From Liquidambar formosana (Eukaryota; Streptophyta; Magnoliopsida; Saxifragales; Altingiaceae), in assembly GCA_039720395.1 (NCBI GenBank), contig JBBPBK010000058.1, positions 248,001-312,000 on the forward strand: a DNA stretch of 64,000 nucleotides, written 5' to 3'. Made by a program: the position numbers and the translations under genes. Shown here one piece after another: positions 1 through 12,800 of the stretch. Below the pieces are notes generated by a model. The model saw nothing but the letters and a program-made list of their open reading frames with translations, was not told the DNA's origin and did no database searches. Position 1 is the stretch's first letter, and the number at the start of each line of letters is the position of its first letter.

Positions 1-736
1 GAGAGAGGAGAGCTTTACAAATCTGTTGAAACTGAAAACTGATTCCAAAACTTACGTACATATAGACACTCAAAGGCTGTAAATGAGGGAACTAACCCTC
101 TATCTTAACTACTAACTAATTATTTAAGCTACTAAGTACATTGAATGCAACTAAGATCAAGAAATACAAACAGAAATAAACTCCTAAGCTGCTGGACAGC
201 ATATATGTAGCCTGAATGAAAACATGAACAGGAATTGTAAGGGGAATTTCAAATAATAAGAAGAGAAACACCTGGGAGTCACTAATTGATGGGAAATCAC
301 ATGCTTTAACACAAAGCCCTCGAAAGAGCATGTAGAATATACAAATCATGTTTAACAAGCTAAATTTACAACTTTCATTTCTTTTGTTTCATCCATCAAA
401 ACTATATATACATGCACCCTACATATTAAAACCTACATGCACACACAACAATAAAATTGTTTTTGGACAAAAAGGTTTTATAACAGTTCTAAAACAAAGC
501 AATTTTTTTCTTCAAAATTTCTTACATTTTACACTTTGCTTCATAAATCAGTAGCACTCTATATCTTCATTATGACATCACTATACAAAACTTTTTTTTG
601 GTGAAAACTTCAATGGGTATGATAGTCATGCACACCACTCAAGCCACTAAATGAGCGATTAATGGATGAATAACCCAACAAAGTTTCAGCCAAACTCAAG
701 ACACTAAAACTATGAAAGACTAGATATGTCACTTGC
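1..736 (-). other. PAO4-like intron 7 (partial)
   Basis: No further PAO exon is visible on the minus strand here. The sequence is AT-rich with short poly-T and poly-A runs and no recognised mobile element. The apparent short ORFs at 116-358 and 348-554 have no family features. Confidence 0.6.
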
Positions 737-839
737 CTGATCCCAGCTTTTCAGTGATATCATATCTGCGTCTGCAGCAAACCAAGCTTCCATTCTACAT
801 ATGTACCATTGCAACACTTCATGGGCAAGTCCTTCTTGT
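737..839 (-). CDS. PAO4: PAO4-like exon 7, ends in a GC donor
   Basis: This exon encodes [20 protein letters not shown] followed by [14 protein letters not shown], the best conserved core of the family. The acceptor is TATTTTGTAG/A. The 3' border reads GATCAG/GCAAGTGA, a GC donor with an otherwise perfect consensus. The next family segment (a Gly-Gly-His-Gly loop) is not found in 1-736, so intron 7 runs out of the window. Confidence 0.92.
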
Positions 840-3800
840 CTACAAAATATGGAGATAATGTTGGTACATAAGATAGATTACATACTCAAAAGACAAACAC
901 ACATTCTATTCTCTTAGTTCATACCTTAAATATGGATTCCTATCCAACACGATTGAAATTGCTTGAAGAACAGACAAGTCATCTCTATGTTCATCCCTAA
1001 CTTTCTCTGTCTAGAGGTGTCCATGAATTACTCAGCAATTCGCTGATAGCCAGAGAACAGAATTCATAATTTCAAGAAATGAATTCACCCAGACTTTAAA
1101 GTCTAAGAGCCTACCTCTTTGAGAATTCTCTTGAATGTATCCCCAACTTCAATGACCATCTGCTGAGGAACTTGATGACCATCCATATCAAAAAGTTTAT
1201 AACTGAAAGAGCCAAATCCAGATCCTTAAGATAACAGTCCAGACTGAATACAAGAAAATGTAATTATAGAGGGAACTTCTGTTGTTTCATGTGCTTTGTG
1301 ATACAACTAGGATGAATGCAGGAATTGACCAGGCCTCGAATTGGTCTGCAACCTTAGAGATGGATGATTTCCTATCATTTGTTCAATCCATTATTTTTCA
1401 TACAGTAGTTTAACTGTTTAATAAGTGTAATTCATCTCAATTCTTAGGTGGAAAAAAGAAAAAAAAAAAAAAAAAAAGGCAGCAAGCTTGACAGCTCAGT
1501 TGAACCCAAAACCAAAGAAGGCAGACACCCTGAAGAATAGGCTCCACTTCAAACAGCAATATTGGCTTCAATAGCATGGTGATCTTAAAGCTCCCCTAAA
1601 TGGAAACAACATCAAAGCAGTCATCTTGGTAGCCCGTTAGTTGAAGATGCTGTTTCAAGTTAAAGATAAGACGATAAAGCTTGTGTTAGTGGAAGATAAC
1701 AAAGGCAGATTCCTCCATGTAGTGGAAAGGGGAAGAGGTAGTTCCAACAGTATTTTCCTTCAAAGAGCTTTGGTTGTAATAGCAGATTTCGTTGATAATC
1801 TATGCACAAATGGGGCCAGGGCTACAGTTTATTGCAAGCAGATTGGAATTTTCAGAGAAGTGGTGGCGTTGGTGAGATACTAAGATCTAATGAAAGGTTT
1901 TATTCACTTCGGAGTTTCCTTTCAATCGTTGAAAAATCATGATCATTATTCCAGAAGGTGGTGGAGCTCATGGGTGGAAGGCTTTTGCTGCCGCTCTGAG
2001 GAACTCAATCAAGTCTGTGGTGAAGAATGGTCATGGCATGTCTTCTGGGAAGTATGATCCTTCGAGTAAGCCAGGAGTTTCCTACCTTTAAGCTGCAAAG
2101 AATCAGAATCTCCCTTTAGGTGGGGACTGCTGTGTGCTGTGTTGAGGCGTGGGATAACTGGTTTTACAGTTTAAACCCAACACTGCTGGTGTAGATGAGA
2201 TGATCCGCTTTTTGAAGTCATGTCTCATAGAGAAATTTATCAGTGATGGTTTTTCTCTCCATTATATTGAAGACACAGCCTCAAAATTCTAGGGTTTGTC
2301 AGCAGGGTTAGAGTCCATGATATGGCAGATTGGTTGGTTCTTTTCCATTTTCCTTTCTGAACACAAGGCAGTAAGGGTCTTAAATGAAGTAGCAAGGATG
2401 TTTGGTGGTTTGGTCATGCGACTAGACCTATGGGATATCAGAGTGGGCTGCTCTGGTCAGCTGGCTCACAAGGGTGTTAGGTGGATTCATTTATTTAGTC
2501 CTACTTCTACATTCATGGTGTCTAGGCTTGTTCAAATTAGTGGGAGATTTCTGTGGTGGTTTTGTAGATGTGGATATCAATTGGAAGGGAAGGTAGGATA
2601 GGGTTTTGTATTTTGATTTTTGAATTTTTTATTTAAAAAAAAAAAAAAAAGGAGCAAGCCTCCTAGAATTGGTGAATGTGGTGGCCAAGGAAGAGGTTTT
2701 CAGAGTTTTCATCATGGCAAAGAAGGAGCCGATCGCCTCTTTCAGATCGCTTTATGAGGTCCAACACAGTGTAGTCATGAATTGTCGCCATTGTGGTCAG
2801 CTTGCCATCCCCAGTGCCAATCGCAGGGAAGAGCCGTTACATGAGAGATTGGCACGACAGAACAGAGGCAAAAAATGGATTGGCACTCACGCGTAGGTGA
2901 AGGGCGTTGAGGCCAGGATGGTGGGTGAGAAAGAGTTACGTGGCAATTTGGGAATGGACGACCATACAGTGGTAGGTGGAATGATAACGATTGATATAGA
3001 GGGTTTAAATTTCAAATATGTTCAGGCCGCTATGAAGCACAGATACTTCAAAAGCCCCAACAAATCCTGTATCGGATACGATACGCCTAGGATACTCCCT
3101 GATATGTATCTGATACTCTCCATACATATCGGAATAGTAACACATATTGCCACATCATCAGATACACCTTGGATTCTTCTCGGATACGTTTGAGATTCCT
3201 TTAAGGTTAGTTTGTAATTACTTATTTTTTAAATAAATTGGGGTAAATTTAAAAATACATAACACTCATACTTTGCTTGAAACAATAAACCCATTTTAGT
3301 TCTCTCCTATTGGTTCTCTTTCCACTCTCTCTCTCTTAGGGCAACCATTGTAGAACAATACAGCTAAATGGCTATGACGTAATGTAAATGTCATTCTGGT
3401 TTCTTTTCTATGAATGATAAACACGGTTGATGCTTATGGATGTGTTCTTTGTACATCTATTCTTGCATATTAATTATTTTGTAGATGTTTCAAACTTTTT
3501 TTTTATGTTTATTATATATGTTTTAGACCAAATATTAATATTAATATATTTATTTATTGACGTATCCCCACCGTATCATATCCTACACTTTTTTAGAATT
3601 GCCGAATCGGCGTATCCATATCGCATTATATCCATATCCCGTATTTGTATCCGTGCATCACAGGTTCAAGGTAAAGGGTTGATGGTGGAGTCACATGAGG
3701 GAGCAGTGGGCTTTCTCAATGTGATTGGGGTTTTTTTGAGCCTCTCTTGGCCCAAGTTTCTTGTGGAGATAAATCACTTGGGCTCATCCAGTTTTTTTTA

Positions 3801-6800
3801 AGAGGTGGGCTCTAGCTCTGATTTTGTGTTGGGCCCAATTCCTAGGCCTACTTTGTCTGGGGATTTTAGTGCTTTTACTGGGCAGAGAGGAAACAGAGTC
3901 TCACTCTAATCTTGACCCTATCAGGTGTGTTCAGGGTGCTCCCTGCCTCTCTCCCTCTCGCTCTCGTCCCTCTGTTTCGCAACATTTTGATCCGATGTTG
4001 GTGGAAAATAGCAACATCCATCCAAGGCAGCCATCCTTTTTTGGGGATGATTCTCAGCAGATGGAAACGAGATTGCCTCCATTTTCTGAAGACAATAGGA
4101 TGGGTGATTTTGTTTCAAACAGTGAATGGGAAAAGAGTAGTGGTTTTTCGGAGTTCTCTAAATCACCTATTATTTGTCCTCCTTTGGATACTTTGGAGCC
4201 TAAGGTGGGTGCTTTAGAGCTGACCAGTATGAGGGAAGGGCAAATTTTATTGGAGAACAGGGAATTCTCTGGTTTTCTTGTGTCGGATTGGGTGAAATCT
4301 AGGCTGAAGGGCTGAGTAAATTGCTGGGAGTCTCTTATACTGGTTTTAAAAAGGAAGTTCTATCCCTATTCTCTAAAATTGAAGAAAGATAGCCATCCAG
4401 AGGTGCCATCTCTCCAAGGAAAAGATTGGTGAACTCGATATATAGAAGCAAAAGGGAACTTAAGAAATTGGAGTGTTTCATCAATTATGAGAACAGTGAA
4501 GCTTTGATAGGAGCAAGGAAGAGCTGAAAGTTAGAATTGGTTGCTTTGTGAAGATTAAAATATTATCTTGGAATGTTAGAGGTCTCTATAACAAAGAAAG
4601 AAGAAGGCTCATTAAATTAGCCTTTCAGAAATGGAAAGCTAACATTATTGTTCTTTAAGAATCTAAGATGGAATCGATATCATTAAAGAGTTATGAGTGG
4701 GCAATTTCGTGGATTGGGCAGTGTTGGAGGCTAGAGGAACTGCTAGGGGTATTCTTAACTCTTGTCATGTGGGACAATAGGGTGGTGTCTATGACTGATG
4801 AAATTAGGGGTAACTTTCTCTCTCGTCCTTTTAATTGTTTGCAAGATGGCTTTGAATGGGTTCTCTCGAGGGTTTATAGACCTAATGAAGATGCACTTAG
4901 AACCCTTTTTTGGCAGAATGGGAAGAGGTTAAATCAAAATGGGACAAGCCTCGGTGTTTGGCGGGCGACTTTTTGTTAGGTTTCCAAATGGAAGAAAAGG
5001 TTGTGTATATTCTTCCCCTGCAATGAACAAGTTTTCGGAGTTCATGGATGCTAATGAGGTTATTGATCTGCCACTAATGGGAAGATGGTTCACTTGGTCC
5101 AACAACCGAGTGTCTCTTGGTCTCTCTAGGCTTGATAGATTTCTTTTCTCATCTTCATGGGAGGAGCATTTTCCTAGGGTTCTTCAATCGGCCCTTCCAA
5201 GGCCCCTTTCTAACCACATTCCTTTGCTTCTTCATAGTAAAGGGTTAAGATTCACTAATGGGCCTTTTCACTTTGAACACATGTGGCTTGAGGAAGGCTT
5301 TTGGTGAAGAAGTGCTGGGATTCCTTTGATGTGGATAGAACCCCTAGTTTTGTGTTTGCTAAAAAGTTAAAGATGGTTAAGGATAAGCTTAAATCTTGGA
5401 ATAGGGAGGTTTTTGGGAATTTGGGAGATCCCAAGGCTAGAGAGACTATCTACACTTTAGAGGGGAAAAAGGACTCAATGCTCTTTCCAAAGTTGACATC
5501 TCTAGAAGAAAAGAAGCTAAAACGGAATTCACAGAACTTGCTCGCTTGGAAGAAATTAGTTAGAGGGGTCAAGGAATTTATGGTTGATTCTCATAAGAGA
5601 GCAAACTTCATTGGCAAGCTTTTGGTGAACAGTAATCTCATCGATGATGAATCTATTTTTGCTATTGTTTTAAAAATGCGTCCCGACGCGTTTCAGGGTG
5701 TTTTTTGGGGTAAAGAGTACTTGGGTGCTCTTTTTTGGGCGGTACACCAACTAGGCATACACCCCACAGCTGAGATACACATCTAGGGTGTAAAAAAAGC
5801 GTTTTTTGCGTTTTTTGAATTGGGTGTACACGCATTGAGCTAATACGAAACAGCTTCATTTTGGATTCTATAAGAATTTTTTATTTTTTATTTTTTTTTG
5901 GCCAGTCAACATTCTAACCTTAGCACTTCAAAACCCAAACGACATAAAGAGAGAAGAGAAGACATACCTTCCATCGACGCTGTAACTCGAGGATACCACG
6001 ATCAGCCATACCTTCCATCGACACTGTAGCTTGAGGATACCACGATCGGCGGTGCAATAGCTTTGGACCACCCTCCGACATCTATTTCTGTAGACTAAGG
6101 ATGAAGCTATGGCGCTATGCAAGTCAATGTTGACGGCGACTGAGATCCTCATCGCCAACTAGACAATCCTTACCGTCAATATCGACTGGCAACACATTAT
6201 ACCTATTGACCCTTTTTGAAACCACCGTTAGTCCCCTCTAACCCTCAAGTACATTGTCCCTTTGTGAAATACTTAAGATAAGCCATTCTTTTTTCCTTTT
6301 CCTTTTTCCTTTTTTCTTTTTTTTTGGGTTAATTGTCCATTGCGGTTTTTTTTACTCTTAATTCCCTAATCTATTTTTAAGCCTTTGAGGCTTTTACACC
6401 TTAAGCTGGCATTGTGATTTTATCTTTTTTATTTTGCCTTTTTGAATTTGGGTTGTAATGTTGTATAACCATTTAATAAGTTGGTGGTTGGACAGTGAAG
6501 GCCATCAGATTGCTTTTAATATGTTTGAAATAGATTATATTTTTTTTCACTATATTTAATTTTTCATACTTTTTTATATATAAAAATTAAAATACTCGTG
6601 GGGCTTACGCCTCGCCCCATAAGAGGAAAAACGCCTCGCCTTGCGCTCACGCCTTTTAAAACACTGATTTTTGCTAAAGATACTATTGATTATTATGAAA
6701 CTCTCTTTTATGAGGAAGAAGATGTTTGACCTCTCCTTGATGGGGTGAATTTCGCTTCTATTAATCATGAGGAGGCAAATTGGTTGGTTAGGAAATTTAA

Positions 6801-9800
6801 GGAAGAAAAAGTCTTGGAGACTTTAAACTCTTTAAACAGAGAAAAAGCTCTTGATCCGAATGGTTTCTTCTCTATTGCTTTTTATTTCAAAAATGTTAGA
6901 TTAATTCAAATATGATCTATTAGAGGAATTCTGCTCTAATGCAAATTTAAAATATATAAAATAAAAAAGCTTAACGCCACTTTTATTGCTCTCATTCCCA
7001 AAAAAAGGGAAGAGATTGATATCCGAGATTTCCTTCTTATTTCCCTTCTTGGTAATGTTTATAAAATTATCGCCGAAGTGTTATCAAGAGGCTTAGTAAA
7101 GTTGTGGGGAGTCTTGTCTCCTCCTCCCAATTCACCTTTATTAGTGGGAGGCAAATTGTTGATGTCATTCTTACTACCAACGAATGTGTTGACTCTAAAT
7201 CAAAAAGCTCCACTTTAGGGTTGGTTGTGAAAATTGATTCAAAGAAGGCTTTTGATCATGCGAATTGGAGCTTCCTCGTTTATTTGCTTAATATAATGGG
7301 CTTTAGAAGTAAGTGGCTAAAATAGATTTCTTGGTGTATCATGACCCCCCTCCCTCTCGATTTAAGTTAATGGGACCACTTATCGTCAGAGTGACCCCCT
7401 TTCCTTCCTTTTTATTATTGTCATGGAAGCTTTAAACAAGCTCATTAATAAAGCTACATTGGAAAATATATTTAAAGGCTTTGTGATTAATGGTAAGGGG
7501 ATTGAGGAAGGAAGGGTTTCCCATTTGCCTTTTGCCGATGGCACTCTTATTTTTGGTGGAATTGGAGAGGATTAACTTAGGCATCTCCAAGTGGTCTTAC
7601 TTTGCTTTGAAGCGTTGTCGGGTTTGACAACTAATCTTGCTAAAAGCAATTTGATTCTGATAGGAAGGGTTGAAGATATGGACATCCTTACTTCTATTCT
7701 TAGTTGCAAGGTTAGTTCTTTACCGATTACCTATCTTGGGCTTCCATTACAAGGAATTAAAGATGTGGGATCCGCTGATCGAAAAGGTTGTAATGAGACT
7801 TACTGTATGGAAAAAATGTTACCTTTCAAAAGGGGGCAAATTAACTCTTATTAATAGGTACTCTTTCTAGTATTCCCACTTACTTCATGTCCGTTTTTAA
7901 GATCCCTACTTCAGAGGTGTCGAAGATTGAGAAGCTTCAACATGACTTCCTTTGAAATGGCTTGGGGGATGATCCTAAAATTCATCTTGTGAATTGGTCA
8001 AAAGTTTGCTTACCTAAGAAGAAAGGTGGTTTGGGTTAGATCTCTTGAGAATATGAACAAAGTTCTCCTTGGTAAATGAATTTGGAGATTTGGTTCAAGG
8101 ATTAATGTCTTTCGAGAGATGCTATAACTTGGAAACATGGGGTTGCTAATGATGGGTCACCACCCAAGAGAGGTTAGGGGTTCCCATGGCATGGGCCTTT
8201 GGAAAGCTATTATGTTAGGTTTCAATGATTTTGTTAAAGAAATTGGTTTAAAAGTTTGGTGATAAGGAGGAGAATTAGATTTTGGAAAGACATTTGGTGT
8301 GATACTATCCCACTTATGACGAGCATTCCCCATTTGTTTGATATTGCTATGAATAAGGAGGCTTTGGTTAAGGATTGGTTGGAATTAATGGTCTCACTCG
8401 TTGGAATGTCACTTTCATCAAAATATTTCAATGCTTGGGAATTGGAAATAGTTATTATTTTCTTTCAAAGATTCTATAGTGAAAAGATTTTTCTACAAGG
8501 GAATGATACCTTGGTGTGGCACAATTCAAGCTAAAGATTTTTCATAGATTTTATTCATTCCCTAGAGCTTTAGCTTGCGTTTCCTTTTTTCTTGGCTAGT
8601 TCTTGTATATTCTTTTGTACTTGGGCTATGCCTTTTTCTTTAATACAATAATTTACTTCATCTATAAATAAAAAAATATAAAAAATAAAAAAAAGCTATA
8701 ATTCCAAGTTGTTATCCTAATACAACCAACCATTGATCAGGGCTCAGAAAATGAAACAAAAAATAGCATAGACAAGGAAAACTTAACGCTAGCATCTAAA
8801 AGAAATAAGTTAAGAAGATAGAAAGCCTTTAAAAGGTTGAGGAAGACCAACAGGTAGGGCTGTAAAATGAGCCAAGCTACTCGAGCTTGACTCAAGATCG
8901 GCTCAATATAAAGCTCGTTCGAGCTCGTTCTTGAGATAAACGAGCTGAGCTCGATTATCATTTTAAAGCTTATCTAAAATACGACTCGGGCTCGGCTCAA
9001 TAAAAAGCTCGTTCAAGCTCATTTATAAGCTAAATGAGCCAAGCTAAAGCTTTACTTTTGAACTCGTTAATTTAACGAGCCGAGCTTAAGCAACCTACTA
9101 CTCAGCTCGACTCGGCTCGTTTACACCCCTACCAACAAGTACATGGATAGGGTCAGTATGAAGACATTTATATGCTAAGAAGCACGGATATGGGATTCGA
9201 TACAATACGGACACGCCGATTCGGTTCTAAAAAAATGTAGGATACGATACAGTGGGGATACGTTAATAAATAACTATTTTAATATTTATATTTAGTCTAA
9301 AACATCAATAAAGCCACAAATAAAAAGATGTATGGTAATATCAAGGACTTTAATATCGATATCGATGGATATATCGAGGGTCCAAAAATGTGGATATATC
9401 GGATATATCGTTGGATATATCGACAATATCGATATCGTTTTAAAGATATAGTGGATATTATGAGTTAAACATGGATATTTTTATTGAAACTTTGGGAAAC
9501 AATGATTTAAACTCTAATACACAATCTAGCATCAAAACATTGCAATTTAAATATGTATAATATAAGTATGTGTTGCGTAGGGTATAAAAAATATACCGCG
9601 CTAAGTAAATAGATAATAGAAAATTTTGCAAATTCAACATTTAAATGTTATATAACATTGAAATAGATTTTTGTAACATTTAAATAAAGAATGCTATTAG
9701 ACCAAAGGCCATTGGTTTGAAATAATATTTTAAATTATGTGAAATACTAAGCATAGTAAAATGTACATATATATGTGAATCCTAACCTATTCTAATGTGT

Positions 9801-12800
9801 AAAAATTTCACTAGCAATCGGCAAAAGGGCATTTAAACATGGCAGTGTCGATATATTGAACGATATCAGCGATATATCTTCGATATCAGCGATATATCTT
9901 CGATATTTTCGATATATCTTCGATATCAGCGATATATCGCTGATATATCGCTGATATCGTTCGATATTTTTTTTTTTTGAAAATTCTTCAATTTCGCAAC
10001 AATATATCGTATCGTTACCCTCCGATATGGCGATATATCGCGATATATCGTCGATATATCGCGATTTTTAAGTCCATGGGTAATATGACTTTATTTTGTA
10101 CACAATACTACATTATAATAAAGCCACAAATACAAAGATGTAAATAATATTAGTGTATCACATATTGACATATCAACATAGCATCATTAAATCATTAATA
10201 ATCAATTAATCACTACTATAAAAACATAAATATATATCCCATATGTATCACAAATATTTTGTTTTAAATTTTACTTTGATGCTTTTTAAAAATTTCATTT
10301 AAACTCTTTTAAAAAAAAAAAACAATTGCGAAATGACCCCTAGCCGTATCCCGCCGTATCCTACCGTATCCAAAATGTATCGGTGCCGTATCCCCCCTAT
10401 TCGAACGTATAGGTTCCGTATCCGATGTTGTGACACTGTTTCGATACGTACGAAACGTATCTGATACGTATCGGGGCATATCGGTATCTGATACGTATCT
10501 GATACAGATTTGAGAGGGGTTTTGGAGTATCCGTGCTTCCTAGTTCATATGTCATGCTTGAATTGAAAACACGATGATGAAGATCACTAGCAGCAAACTT
10601 TAAGAGTTTATAAAAGGCATGGGAAGGAGGGTTCTAAGGTGCCCAAGCCTTGATTTGGCACATGTTGGATGATGTGGGCCCCATTAGGAGCATTGCATAA
10701 TGGGTTTCATTAATTTTGGGCATGTATGGGCTTTACTTTTTGGGCTTTCTATTTAGGTTAGTTTGTTGGGTCTCTTTCAAAGTGTAGTCCAAATTCACTT
10801 GGTCCAAGTTCCTTAGCTTGTCTTGGAAGCTTACTTGGTCTCCAAGTTGGCTTGGTTTGGAAGCTAACTTGGTCTCTAAGTTAGCTTGTTTTAGAAGTTT
10901 CTTTGCTTTTAGTTGTTGGTTGTGAGCTTTTTCTCAAACCTTAAGGAGGTGTGATGCCTTATTCTCACTAGGAGTGATTACTAGGACGCTACAGGTGTGA
11001 GGCTAGAATTTATCTTTTCCTTTCCCTTATTCCTTCACCCTTTTTACCATCTTTTCCCCTTTCTCCATAATTTTCCAGCAAGTATTTTAAATCCAACACA
11101 CCCTTCACCAACCTAAATTTAAACCCAAAACCTATGCTGTTGTGTTTGCTTTAAAGACCACAAACCCTTACTCTTAGAGCATCTTACACCTAAAAGCTTA
11201 CCTTTTTACAACCCCAACCCTTCTCCAACCATCAAGCCATCATCCTAACACCCCAAGCCTTCAAAAGGCCACAACAAAGCCCTAAAATCACTGTTGTCCA
11301 GAATTTCCAACAGCAGCTTCTTGAAATTCCTCCAACATCCAACCTACAAACCTTACCCAAATCCCATCCAGAACCATCTACAAAGCCTATAACCCCGGAA
11401 CCTTTGGTTTCTCCCACTATTCGTCCTACATCAGTTTGATATCAGAGTGAGGTTGGCACGATGACTATGCAATCGAGGACTTTTAGAGGGAGGTTGACTG
11501 AGAATCAGTGTGATGAGATACCCCTTTGAATTATGGAGAAAATTGATGTGATGAATGTGCAATTGAATGACAGAGACTCAAACATCGCAACCCACTAATA
11601 ATATGGCAGCATTTGTGCAAAGAGATGCATTTGGAAATATTAATAATGGTGAGAGAGATGTTGGTCAAGACGAACAGCAGGTGAATCATCCCCTATCCTC
11701 CCTAAAGGCATGAAGTAGGAACTAAAACACCTCAATGCCCGATGCTTGAATGGGTTAAGGAGCTATTGGACCCAGACTGGAATGAACCCCGTGATACCGC
11801 CGGAGATATCACAAAGAAGGTAAGAATGGAGGTGCCAGATTTTGAAGGAAAGATTGATCCTACTCTTTTTTTCTAATTTCCTTGCTTCCAATGTGGAGTA
11901 GTTTAACTGGTACAATATGAGTGATGATCGGAGAGTGAAATTTGCTAAGATCAAGCTTGTGGGCTTAGCAAAAGTATGGTGGATGGGTGTTGAAGGAGAT
12001 ATTAGAAGGATGGGTCAAGCACTGATCGGTACATGGCAAAAGATGAAGGCAAAGCTTTGGGAGAAATACATGTCATTCAATTATCATGGAAATTTGTGCT
12101 ATCAACTCATTAATTAAAAACAAAGCAGAATGTATGTGTGGAGTATAAGCAGAAGTATGATGAGCTAAAGACTAGAAGTCAAGTGGTGGAAGACCCAAGA
12201 CAATCGTTTGCTCAATTCAAGGCTAGTTTAAGCACTTATATAAGAAGAGAGTTGCTTTGACAACCATTATATAGCCTTGAACATGCTTTCCAGTTTGCAT
12301 TGGATATGGAGGTGTACTTGAGGTACCCAATTGTTAAAAAGTTTGGGTCTCAAACTGGGGAGTCTACACCTAAGAAGTTCAACATTGCCAATTATGGTGT
12401 ACAGGTAGTCCCAGCTCCACCGTTCGGTCAATCGACCTACTACATCCAAACCATCTTCTTCCAACATAGTTGATCCTAAAGGCAAGCCTCTTATAGCTAG
12501 CAAGTGGAGTGGAAAGGAAAACAAGTGCTTTAAGTGCAAGGAGCTAGGTCACATGGCATATCAATGTCCAAAAAGGAATTTGCATATTGGAATGGAGCAT
12601 GAAGAAGAGCAAAGCTAACAAGAAGATGATGATAATGAGAATCCATTATTTTAGGCGTATCCTCGCAGCCCCTAAAGTAGAGGAAGAAGATAGCCAGCGC
12701 ACTTCTATTTTTCAGATGCTGGTACGTTGCACAAACCAAGCTCGAAAGCTTATTAGTGATGGCAGTAGTTATAAATGTAGTGTCAGCAGCCACAGTTTAG

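Larger units (their letters stand above)
1480..8695 (+). mobile_element. Decayed plant L1-type LINE
   Basis: The order on the plus strand is ORF1 pieces, APE endonuclease, reverse transcriptase, and a 3' UTR ending in an A-rich tail (about 8664-8694). The 5' end is uncertain; I place it after the A-tract at about 1450-1478. It is antisense to the PAO gene, inside intron 4. It carries many stops and frameshifts plus two DNA-element insertions. I could not find matching target duplications. Confidence 0.85.

Noticed and set aside
2296..3193. Several ORFs as independent genes
   Set aside because: They are frame fragments of LINE ORF1 and of the 'gatacg' element.
9342..10078. CRISPR array or satellite made of 'gatatatcg'
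   Set aside because: There are no unique spacers of constant length, the words are self-complementary, and defined ends with an 8-bp duplication show a transposable element in a plant genome.
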